Assembly (NCBI GenBank): GCA_029168955.1
Contig: JAPDOI010001920.1
Coordinates: 1-64,000, forward strand
Origin: Aplectana chamaeleonis
Lineage: Eukaryota > Nematoda > Chromadorea > Rhabditida > Cosmocercidae
Length of the DNA stretch: 64,000 nt
Reading direction: 5' to 3'
This document shows positions 54,990-64,000 of this stretch, one piece after another. Numbering within the stretch: position 1 is the stretch's first letter; each line of letters opens with the position of its first letter. The position numbers and the translations under genes were made by a program. The notes beneath the pieces are model-generated. The model made no database searches and had not been told where the DNA came from. It was given only the letters and a program-made list of their open reading frames with translations.

Positions 54990-56680
54990 TAATCTCAGTC
55001 GGATGTTTAGAAGCGGAACTGAAAAAAATCCCCTGAATACCCTGAAAATTCTGTTACGAGTACGTTTACCCTTACCTTTTCGTGCAGAAAAACGAAAAAA
55101 CTGTTAGTTTTATCACAAACCTAAAAACAATTAAAACATGGTTTTCCAAATATGTAACAACTAATAAAGTATTTTCAGAGCATACAAAAACATTTTTTAC
55201 AGAAGACAAGCACAAAAAAGTTAGCGTAAACTAAATGTAAACAATGGGGCTCGAAAAAGGCCAAGCCGATGACCAGAAGTCATTTATTGAGTATCAGTTT
55301 CAGCTGAAAGCCCTGATAGTGCTAATTGCCGATGCCGGGCACTAGGCGCGTCCACAAGCAAAAAACGAAGGATTCTAGACTGCTGAATTCACGCCGAATG
55401 AGAGTTTTTCTCTGGCATACGTCAAACTACACTGAACCAAAAGAAGACTTGGGTAACTGAGTAAACCTTGACAACCACATTTCCACGTGAACACTGCCAT
55501 TAAACCGTGGTAGTATCTTTGAAGAATTCGACCCTAGCACCTAGCTTTGCACCTCGCCCTGGATCTGCCGGAGGGGTAAAATGCCCAGCTGCCTCTCGCT
55601 CTCAGTTTCCGCTGTGCGTGCCGGAACCCGTTCTTATTTCGCTGATCCTCGATTCGACTGCAGGTACAATTTTTTCTCCCAAAGGTTGGAACCCCAAGTT
55701 GGGCAGAAATCCCATTTGAAAACGCGCCCTTCACCCTTCAAGTTCACAAAGCAAAGCAGCGCCGAACTTTGACAAAAAGATGTTTTGCGGCGTTTTTTCT
55801 TCTTAGTTGAAAAACGCCGTATCGCCATATTTCGTTGCAGAATGGTCGGCCTCCGAATTTATCGCCATTTTCTTGTTTCTGCAAAGATAACTTTACAAAA
55901 TTGAGAAAGTAGAAGTTTAATATTAGTATTTGGGTGAGATTTGTATGTAATGTTGATAAATGAGACTGTCAGGGGCGAGTCAGCATGTGTTTCCGAATGA
56001 AAACTGCTAGACGTTGGATAAAAACTGACGTGAAACCATCAACGGAAGTTCACTTAGAGAGAACGGCTTTTCCGAACGAAATACAACTTTCAAGACCAAT
56101 TTTGAGGATAAGTTCGCATTTATACATTTCAGCTGCGCTCCATTTCTCTGAACGGAGCTTCATGCGTTTATTGGTGGATAACCTTGATTAGCTGTATCAT
56201 ACCCACCGTCACCTACCTTGAACTTCGTTAAAACTCAAAACGGACCTTATAATCGTGTTTGCCTCCTAAAATGACCACCCTGTTCAAACTTCGAGGAGGG
56301 AAAGGGTAATCAAGTCTGGTCAGTTCGCAACTGCTGTTGAGTAATTTTTCCCTCTCAAATGGTAGGACTCTGTGTTTTTAATAATTGTCCAAAAATCCAT
56401 TTCCTTTGCTGCTCTCATTCTGAGCGGTTTTTTCTCTCGACAATTTCCGTTTAAATTATCACATTTGCACATAAAACAATTATTATTGCCAAAAACTAGC
56501 TGCAGGACTATTTTTTCACTTTAATGAGCTGAGGTGATCAAACATCTAGAACCTAAAGACGTCATTTTTCAGCGAAGAAGCTCTCCCACGGTAAATTTGT
56601 GCTCATGAACACATAGGATGATGAATATGAGAATTTCGCAGAACTAGAAGATTACTAGCCGCCGCAAGGATTCGGACTCG
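54990..56680. other. No gene recognised
   Basis: A solo TTAA-type end (ACGTGAACACTGCCATTAAA) lies at about 55485-55505, and an AAAACGCCGTATCGCC motif at about 55810. Short frames only. Confidence 0.4.
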
Positions 56681-56681
56681 T

Positions 56682-57246
56682 TAAAGGCAGTGGTCACGAT
56701 GAAAAACGTTATCGAAAAAAAAACTACAAAAATCAGCTTAGATCGAAATCAGCTGAAAAACTATGTATGAAGATAGCGCGGTGAAAAACGGGCTAGAATT
56801 AGAGTTTTTAGGGCCCAAAGAAGCCAGTTCGTTCACACGTGCACAGCGTCGACCAAAAAGATCGCAGTCTCATGCCGAGCAGTCAAAAATTATCGACATT
56901 CAGAGGAACAAATACATGCAAATTTACCTAATAAAACAGTTGAGCAATGAAAGTAAGCACTTCTGTCAATGATTTTGACTAGATGGGTACATAAATCCGA
57001 AGGCTCATTGATTGAAATTCCATTTCAAGCTAGCTGATGTTCTTGATATAAGAGGTAATTGATGCCGATGATGTGGAGTGGGCTCGTCCACCAACAAAAG
57101 GCAAGAAAGTTCAGGCTTCAAAGTTGGCCCAAACCAGCGGGTTTTCGCGATTTTTTCTTACAGGTCCGACTACTCGAGACCCAGAGAAGGGTTTAGAGAG
57201 AAAAGTATGACAAGCATATGTAATTGATCGCGACCACTGCCTTTAA
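56682..57246. mobile_element. TTAA-type element
   Basis: TTAAAGGCAGTGGTCACGAT and ATCGCGACCACTGCCTTTAA are inverted ends with one mismatch. At 565 bp it is longer than most copies, and its interior does not resemble the others. Confidence 0.88.
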
Positions 57247-57791
57247 CTCAATTTACCATCGACAGCGCTCACTCCCACTGCGCCAATTGGTCACAATGAA
57301 AACGAAATCGAAACGTCTCATTTGAGCGCGCCCATTCGTCCATCATTACAACATATTTCCACGTACAATCACACTACTGCACGACTAGTTCTGATGTAGG
57401 ATTGAGAGCTGTGCATCAGAAGCTGCCCTAGTGATCCATACTTTACACGCTGCGATGCGCCTGTGAGTGGAACGCTAAGAACGGTCATAACTCCGTCTGA
57501 AAAACGGAGCGCAGTTAGAAGGGTTACGTTGAAAGCGACTTTTTCCGTAAAAATTGATCTCATTCGGTTGCATTTTGTTCGGAAAGACCTATTTCTGCAG
57601 GCGATTTTTGCCTTGTCAGATTTAAAGCGCTATAGAAAATACCATCACATCTTTCGAACAATACACAGAATTAATCTATTTTGACGCTAATAACTTTTTC
57701 CGACAGAGAACTTATTTATGTCATGAATTATGCAAGGTTTTGTAAAGAGAAAAAATACCAAATACAATATATAAATAAATAATAAAATATT

Positions 57792-58049
57792 TCAAGGGCG
57801 AAATGATGATAACGGTGTCATGAAGTGATAAGCGTAGTGACTCCAATTGCGAAGACAAGGTTTTTCACGATCTTTGCAACATTCCAGTGGCAATCCCAAC
57901 AAATCGCCACCGTAAGTATCAATGAGCTCCGTTTCGGAGCCGAAATCATGTGAGCGGTTGCGGATTAGCCCCCAATTTGAAGACGACCACACTAGTTTCC
58001 CCTTAAAAAGAATGGAGCTTCCAGCACAAACGATGCCCCAGTGTAATAA
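57792..58049 (-). CDS. Candidate terminal exon of an unrecognised gene (85 codons)
   Basis: On the minus strand a strong acceptor (CTCTTTCAG) precedes 58049, and an open frame then runs 85 codons to a stop at 57792. It reads LLHWGIVCAGSSILFKGKLV, WSSSNWGLIRNRSHDFGSE, ELIDTYGGDLLGLPLECC and NWSHYAYHFMTPLSSF, protein-like in composition with several Cys and Trp. I do not recognise the family. No upstream exon was identified, and no AATAAA follows on this strand; the adjacent + strand is A/T-rich. It could be the last exon of a gene broken up by the fold-back upstream, a pseudogene piece or chance. Confidence 0.3.
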   Translation of the reverse strand, partial: LLHWGIVCAGSSILFKGKLVWSSSNWGLIRNRSHDFGSETELIDTYGGDLLGLPLECCKDREKPCLRNWSHYAYHFMTPLSSFRP

Positions 58050-58869
58050 CTGAAAGAGCGAAAAGCGAGAAGAGTTTAGAATGTGAGGCAGCCATTGGTT
58101 TCGCGAATAGCCGAACATTATTCGAATAACTGATTTTCCCGAATAGCTGGGTTTTTCGAATATTTGAATATTCGATGATTCGACAGAGTATTCGTATAAG
58201 AGGAACCCATTCACATTTTTTGAATCAACTTCAATTTCGCTTTTTCAGGAGTGATGAGGTGAGCAAATCTATCTAAAAAAAGCTGTTCATGCCCATTGTG
58301 AGGCTTCACCGATGTACCTTATTGTTAGTGGGAAATGAATAATTGGCACAGTCAAATTTTAAGGGTCAAGGCGATGGGCCGATGCAGCCAACATGCCAAG
58401 TATACGACAGACTCTTGGTGCTGTGCTGGAATTCGTCATTCAATCGGCCCATCAGCTGATGTTATATGCATAGACGTTTTTGTCTTTCGTTGATTTTTTT
58501 GTGGTTTTCCCTTGTTTACACTCTTTTTGTGTAATGCGTTGCGGAAAGGGGACTCAGTTTTTGCGCAAAGAAGCTTTTCGCTTTTTTAGCTTGCCGTAGA
58601 ATTTTTCCAGAATTGCCTTCTGAAGTTGGTGATAATTGCCACAGCGATGACCGCTTTCACCGGAATTCTCAATGAGAGCGGTTTTCACGCATAATCGACG
58701 TCTTTTTAGATTTGTATCAAGGTTGGGATTTCAAATGTCGGCGAACGGCAACGGCAACGGCAAACCCCAAAAAGGACCGGCAAACGGCATAACGGCGAAC
58801 GGCAAAATCTGTTTTGCGCTATAATACACCAACATTTGCATACAAGGGAGGGTCGCCATCTCCAGATGA

Positions 58870-59297
58870 AGTTCCGGGATGCAATTTCAATATGTTCTAA
58901 GGGAAGGACTGTGCTCCAGTATCCCATGCGCAGAATCTGCTAAATGCCTCAGGCAGTTCCTAAAAAGGTGAAAATCTGACCAAGGCCAGAACGGTTCGGC
59001 CGAAGCGAGTAGAGCCGATTTAACGATTGAATTACCTTTGAATGTGTTCAGAAAAGATGTAGAAAGTTTTGGTGCATTGATTCTGTTTAGATCAGAAATT
59101 ATGCATTGTTGCCCAAATTCTGATCTATCCTGAACATACACAAAGAGATTTAATCGTGAAATTAGCTCTACTAACTTCGGTCGAGCCGTTCTGGCCTTGC
59201 TCAAACTTTTGACCTTTCCAGGGACTGCCTGAGGCATTTAGCAGATTCTGAGTGTGGGATATTGGGACACTGTCCTCCCCCTAGAACATATCAAAAG
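58870..59297. mobile_element. Small fold-back inserted into structure R
   Basis: AGAATCTGCTAAATGCCTCA GGCAGT at 58931 mirrors ACTGCCTGAGGCATTTAGCA GATTCT at 59224; a second inner pair is CAGAACGGTTCGGCC-type at 58985-59030 against 59160-59200. It interrupts the left arm of structure R. Confidence 0.75.
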
Positions 59298-60368
59298 TGA
59301 ATCACGAAACTCTACCTGATGTAGGCAACCCTTCCTTGTTAGTCATGCCGTAACCCATGCAATATCTGCCAGTTACTCTGAGCCTGACGTTTCAACAGCC
59401 TTTACAGGAGGAAAAATCCTATACTATATCAGAAGCTACATACTTGCAAGCCTCAGGCGATCAGGAGTCATTACCAAGATCAACAAGGCTGTAAGCTTCT
59501 CCATCGCCGGCGATAAATCTGTTAATTCCCCTCCATTTGAAGTTTCCGTACAAATCGATGCTAAGGATTAAAAGATGGGCGTCTTCTTGAGCAGTGCAAA
59601 GTGTGACAAGCCCGCGAAGGATTTTCTGAAAAGAGCCTGCGGCCAGTGCGTTCCAGCTTAGTGGATCCGGAGACGATCAGCAAACCGTAAATAAGCTTGG
59701 TGCGATGGGAGTGTGCGCCGACCCAAAGACTGTGGGCGATACTGGTAATAGGTGCGAATAGAAGGGTGAATACGCGATGATTGGTCGGGATTGATGGCGA
59801 AAAACAGTTCACACCGCGATCAGCAGCGCGCGGTTTAGGTTATAACCGCATTCGCAATTTTTACTGTTAGTAGCAAGTAGTAGGCTCAAGGATTTCAATT
59901 TCGCTCACTTCAAGCTACGACTGAATGGTTACCCTTGTGAGCATGGGTGTGCGGCAATGCCGTTTGCCGTTGCCGTTGTCGTTTGCCGGAATTTTCGTCT
60001 AAAACGGCAAAATTTTGGCAAAAATACGTTAAACAACAGGATTCGCCTTCACCGCAGCTTCTGTTTCGGTCAGTGATTTGGAGCTGCTACAACAACCAAG
60101 TGATATCAAAGTTGTAGCGTGAAAGCAGTTTTCTTTAGACCTATGAACCAGTTGAGAACTCGTGTAAATCGGTCCGCTTATCTTTGGTTGGTGGGCTGAT
60201 GGTAATAATTGGGACAGAAAGTGTATCAATTCTGCAAATAGTTCTTCCGGCTCTCTTGAAATTGAGCAATCTTCACAGCGGTCAGTGAAAGCAGTGTTCA
60301 ATAATTCTTGCGGTTCCGAGATCATTAGCCTAAGTGAAGGGAGCTACTCTGTGACAGAGCTGAGTCTG

Positions 60369-60936
60369 TTAAAGGCACTGTTCACGATAAACTTCGTTCT
60401 TGAGTTTTCTTTGAAAAACAATGGTGGTAGCCCTCAGAAGCAGAACCGTGTTGAAGAAACGGAAGCAAAGCTTCCCCATAAGCAAAAAACGTTTTTGAAA
60501 ATTATCCCAGTGGGCAAGTCCGGCCTCCTCGGGTTCGGTTGTTGTCATCAACGCCGACGCGGCTCTATCACTGCCTCGCTTTACCTGCGATCATTGTTTT
60601 TTCCTAGAAAGAGACCTTAGAGTCAAGAATTAGTTGACACAAACACTAGGAAATCGTCGACAGGCAAAAAGCTGTCTATTCCATCACCTAGTTCAATGAA
60701 AACCACTGCTGATGATCGCAGGTCAAAGCGTAGCAACGATAGAGACGTGTCGGTGTTCACGAAAGCAAATGAACCCGAGGAGGACGGCCTTGCCCACTGG
60801 GATAATTTTCAAAACCATTTTTCGCCTCTGAGAAGGCTTTCGGATCCGTTTTTTAACACTGTTCTGCCTCTGAGGGCTATCACCATTGTTTTCCAAAGAA
60901 AAACCAAGGACGAAGTTTATAGGGAATAGTGAATTT
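60369..60936. mobile_element. TTAA-type element with long fold-back arms
   Basis: TTAAAGGCACTGTTCACGAT starts the left arm; the right arm (60700-60936) is its inverse for about 200 bp (AAACAATGGTGGTAGCCCTC against GAGGGCTATCACCATTGTTT). The right terminus is eroded and merges with the next element. Confidence 0.75.
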
Positions 60937-61419
60937 AAAGGCACAGTCCAACCTCAGAATCCTTTTTTTGTTTCTCTGCCTATCTTCAAAACGGTTCTAC
61001 GTTGATTCCAATGATGTCTCTACAATCGTACAATACCACCTGGAAACGGAGTTATGGCCCATTCAAAGTTGAGCTAGGTGAGCATTGTGGACGAGTTGTC
61101 CGAGGCTTGTAACTTCCGTCATTTGCACCCGATGTATGCGAGCCGACCAGAATCAAGAGAGCGGCTGAGAATGAAGGGAAGACCGGGGTTTTCGATCGGA
61201 AATCGAAGTTCGTCTTGCCACTGTGGAGCTCGAAAGATGGTGAAAGGGGCGTGCCAAAGTGACTTCCCAATGTAGGCGCCCCAGGGTGGCTTCCTCCTAT
61301 ATCTCGCTTATTCGGAGGAACTGCGAGCTTCCACTTCACAAAAGGTATACGGGGTGGGTCTACTTCACAATTATAAGGAAATCTCAGATTTCGTCCCTGA
61401 GCTTGGAGTGTGCATTTAA
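60935..61419. mobile_element. TTAA-type element, CACAGTCCAA subfamily
   Basis: TTTAAAGGCACAGTCCAACC and GCTTGGAGTGTGCATTTAAG mark the ends. The interior is inverted relative to 27028-27511. It shares its TTTAAAGG boundary with the element on the left, a head-to-tail abutment. Confidence 0.8.
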
Positions 61420-61559
61420 GAAATGCTATAAAGATGAGAAAATGAAAAATCCTTCAAGGCAACGATTAAAACCGCATTCAACTTTTCGCCAGAAATTGAA
61501 GGGTTCGAGGCCCATTGCAACAACCGTGTCGAAAACCGACTTGAAACGAGCAACCACTA

Positions 61560-61900
61560 GAATTATACGGCCCCGAAACTTGAATGTGGTGTGTTCGCTC
61601 CACCCACCTCATCGGTCGCCGCAGGGGAAGTAGGTGGGCGGGCTCATAACATGCAATTTTTGGGACCTTGTAGAGCAATTTATTGCTCGCGTTTCGCCGA
61701 CATTGTTGTTGTAACTGGCCTCGTGCCGGCTTGTAGGCCGAAGGCCGAATACACAGAAACGGACGCGCCCAAGAGCAGTCCGGCTGGCTAAACGAACTGC
61801 TCGCGGAGCTCCAGCGACGACGTGAGCGCAGCGGGCATCCTTCGCATGTACCAGTCGAATTGTCTTTAAATGCCTCTCAATCTGTGTTTCGATCAGCATG
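61560..61900. repeat. Small palindromes and a fragment of element Q
   Basis: AAACTTGAATGTGGTGTGTT with CGCTCCACCCACCTCATCGG is mirrored by GTAGGTGGGCGGGCTCATAA (61575-61665). GACGACGTGAGCGCAGCGGG near 61815 resembles element Q (26150-26665). Confidence 0.5.
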
Positions 61901-63429
61901 CCCCTCGGAGCTCTTGATTCCCGATGGAACTTCGAAGGCTGTTTTTATCGTGAGCACTGCATTCAACTAGACTAGTTTTACCCCACTCCTGTAGCATCAC
62001 AAGGAAAACCATTCAAACGTAGTTTGAAGTGAGCCAAATTGAGAACCTTGAGCCTACTACTTGCCACTAACAAAACTGTGAGTGACTCCAGTCACAACCT
62101 AAACCGCGAGCTGCTGATCGCGGTGTGGATTGTCAATCGCCATCAATGGACCAACCGTCGCGTATTTTCACCTGAATGTCGTACCGGTATCGGCCACAGT
62201 CTTTTGATCGGCTCACAAACCCAAACCTATTGCACGAAGCTTGCTTACGGTTCGCTGATCGTCCTCGGATCGACTAGGCTGGATCGCGCTGGCCGCAAGC
62301 CCACCAGAAAAAATCATTTGCGGGTCAAACACACTTTGCACCTCTCAAAAAGATGTCCATTTTTTGGATCTCTAGCTTTGATTTCAAAGAGAACTTCAAT
62401 ATGTGGGGAGATAAGAATTATCTAAAGCTAACAACCTTGTTGACCTTGATAGGGACTCCTCATCACCTGAGGCTTTCAAGTAGCTTTTGGTACACGGGAT
62501 TGTTCTTCTTTGAGGCTATTGAAACGCCAGGCACATAGTAACTGGCAGATATAGCATGGAATACGACATGACTAAGCTAATATTGATGTATTATAGCACA
62601 AAACAGATTTTGCCGTTTGCCGGTCGTTTTTGGGGTTTGCCGTTGCCGTTTGCCGAAATTTTAAATGCCTTTGCCGCACACCCCTGCTTTTGAGGCTACA
62701 GGAATGCAGTGAGACTAGTCTAATTGAATGCAGTGCTCACGGTAAAAGCAGCCTTCGAATTTTCGAATCAAGAGCTCCGAGCTCCGACATTTGGAAATAC
62801 TGTTATTGTTGCTCTGTTCGGTTTTGTTATAGAGGTGTGGGAGAGACGATGAAGGTGAACAAGGGTTTTTCGCAATTTTGGCATTCTTAAAGGGTTAAGA
62901 ATGCCAAAATGGCGAAAAAGATGATCAAGAAAAGACATCTGGAGGCTCCCAAATAATTTAGAACTTGAGCGAGCTTCTCTGATTACCCAGTCGAGATGTT
63001 TTCATAAGTTACCGATTGAAAGGGTACAATTATACATTGAATGAACCGTAACCAGAAGCTGGAACTAGTCAAAATAATTATTTGCAGCAGCTAGCACCAA
63101 CACAGAGACTGCGGTGAGGGCAAATCCTGTTGTTTCAACGAATTTTCGCCGAAAATTTGCCGTTTTAGACGAAAATTTCGGCAAACGGCAACGGCAACGG
63201 CAAACCCCAAAAATGGCCGGCAAACGGCATACGGCAATTGCCGCACACCCCTGGTTCTGTTGGATTTTGAGGTGAAGAAATCGCCAAATACATAATTCTG
63301 TCACTTGACTATGATTTTTGTTTGGTTCGCAAATTTTTGCAACCAGAAAGTGGATTTTCTTGAATTCCTGCAAAAAACGAAAAAACTGCAACTCTCCCTT
63401 ACGCACAAAGGGGAGCCTAAGCGCAACAC

Positions 63430-63988
63430 TTAAAGACAGTGTTCACGAGAAAAAACAGTAATCTAGTTTCCGATGTTTCTGGGCAGGGAAGTCCACTAAG
63501 TGGAGGTTAATAGGGAAAAGTCCCCACAGAACAGTCAAATACTGGAGAAAAACTGTTCAAATAAGTTTCTGAAAAGACTTAGTTATGCCCCTGGTGTGCT
63601 TCGGAAGACTGCAGACAAGGCGTCAAACCTATCGTGGGAAACGGTTTGCCCGCTTCAATACGTAGTCTTAGGTAAGTCGCTTTGTTTTCTGTTTATTGTA
63701 CCGAAAACTCTTCAATAAGATGGGCTAAAACTCGTGCTGGAATGCTAGAACATTTCGTGATAAAGAATATTCAAAAATTCGGTGCCTGTTCCTCTGGTGA
63801 AACGAACGCAGCACAACGGTTATATGACGTGGGCGGGGTGACCAAGGGGGTCAGACGATCCATGAGATTACCACCCTTTTACTGGCCGTTTTTTATTGTA
63901 CTTTCGTTCTTACTCTTCTTACAGGGACCCTAAGCTTACGCTTTCGCCAAAGAACTGACAACGTTTTCAACGTGAACACTGCCTTTAA
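63430..63988. mobile_element. TTAA-type element at the window end
   Basis: TTAAAGACAGTGTTCACGAG and the right end CAACGTGAACACTGCCTTTA A are inverted repeats 559 bp apart. A GGTAAGTCGC donor-like site inside (63672) has no supported exon. Confidence 0.8.
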
Positions 63989-64000
63989 AGGAAAAAAAAC

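Larger units (their letters stand above)
58735..62687. mobile_element. ~4 kb inverted structure R with 600-bp arms
   Basis: Arms 59342-59955 and 61975-62574 are inverted copies at about 80% by eye: GGATCCGGAGACGATCAGCA against its inverse TCGCTGATCGTCCTCGGATC, and CACACCGCGATCAGCAGCGC against the inverse near 62110. Pairing resumes outside at 58740-58835 against 62590-62680 (CGGCAACGGCAA-type ends, CAAAATCTGTTTTGCGCTAT). The outer right end is GCCGCACACCCCTG. The mirrored frames (62039-62425 +, 59561-59812 -) share IGHSL ... SG/LGSTRLDRAGR-like residues, but no known domain. Confidence 0.75.
59944..63251. mobile_element. Inverted pair with GGGTGTGCGGCAAT ends
   Basis: ATGGGTGTGCGGCAATGCCG at 59943 and on to ACAACAGGATTCGCC (about 160 bp) is mirrored at 63060-63251, ending GGCAATTGCCGCACACCCCT G. 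This pair overlaps structure R without being nested in it. Similar CAGGGGTGTGCGG ends also close structure R. Confidence 0.65.

Noticed and set aside
57369..57684. Overlapping + and - frames between a TTAA element and the candidate exon
   Set aside because: No splice sites in suitable phase and no recognisable peptide.
1..64000. CRISPR arrays, bacterial operons, riboswitches, rRNA or spliced-leader RNA genes
   Set aside because: None seen. The exon-intron structure shows a eukaryotic nuclear sequence, and no rRNA, SL RNA or convincing tRNA was recognised by eye.

Overview
The window looks like a gene-poor, repeat-rich piece of a nematode nuclear genome, most likely a hookworm-type strongylid. 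The grounds are short exons with T-rich TTTCAG/TTCCAG acceptors, a first exon placed directly behind an acceptor (as in spliced-leader trans-splicing), a glycogen synthase of nematode type, an RTE-like endonuclease/reverse-transcriptase retrotransposon, and mariner remnants resembling the hookworm 'bandit' type. The genus is an inference; no database was searched.

Two complete host genes can be assembled exon by exon, with the frame kept across every splice junction. They converge on each other. tmem-138 (+ strand, 3518-17330, 4 exons, 160 aa) encodes a homologue of TMEM138, a small four-helix membrane protein of the ciliary transition zone. gsy-1 (- strand, 41784-29174, 20 exons, 672 aa) encodes glycogen synthase, with the E-x7-E catalytic pair and the arginine cluster that senses glucose-6-phosphate. 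Neither is visible as a long ORF, because most exons are 46-180 bp. One gsy-1 intron appears to be of the rare GC-AG class. Two further single exons (43872-44017 +, 57792-58049 -) are only candidates.

Nearly everything else is mobile or repeated DNA. About 15 copies belong to one superfamily of 0.44-0.57 kb elements bounded by TTAA|AGGCA...TGCCT|TTAA. Many fold-back (palindromic) elements occur, including two nearly complete ~790 bp palindromes at 48.8-50.9 kb and a ~4 kb inverted structure at 58.7-62.7 kb. There is one full-length but dead RTE retrotransposon with a 12-bp target duplication (20501-23778), one rearranged mariner with both terminal repeats (37659-38609), one mariner fragment, and several blocks of degenerate satellite-like sequence.

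Layout: 0-3.5 kb, repeats upstream of tmem-138; 3.5-17.3 kb, tmem-138 with two huge repeat-filled introns; 17.5-28.7 kb, intergenic repeats including the RTE element; 28.7-41.8 kb, gsy-1, whose 4.8 kb first intron holds a mariner, palindromes and a GCGGCAGGTT-type array; 41.8-64 kb, an almost gene-free field of palindromes and TTAA elements. The two genes have no evident functional link.
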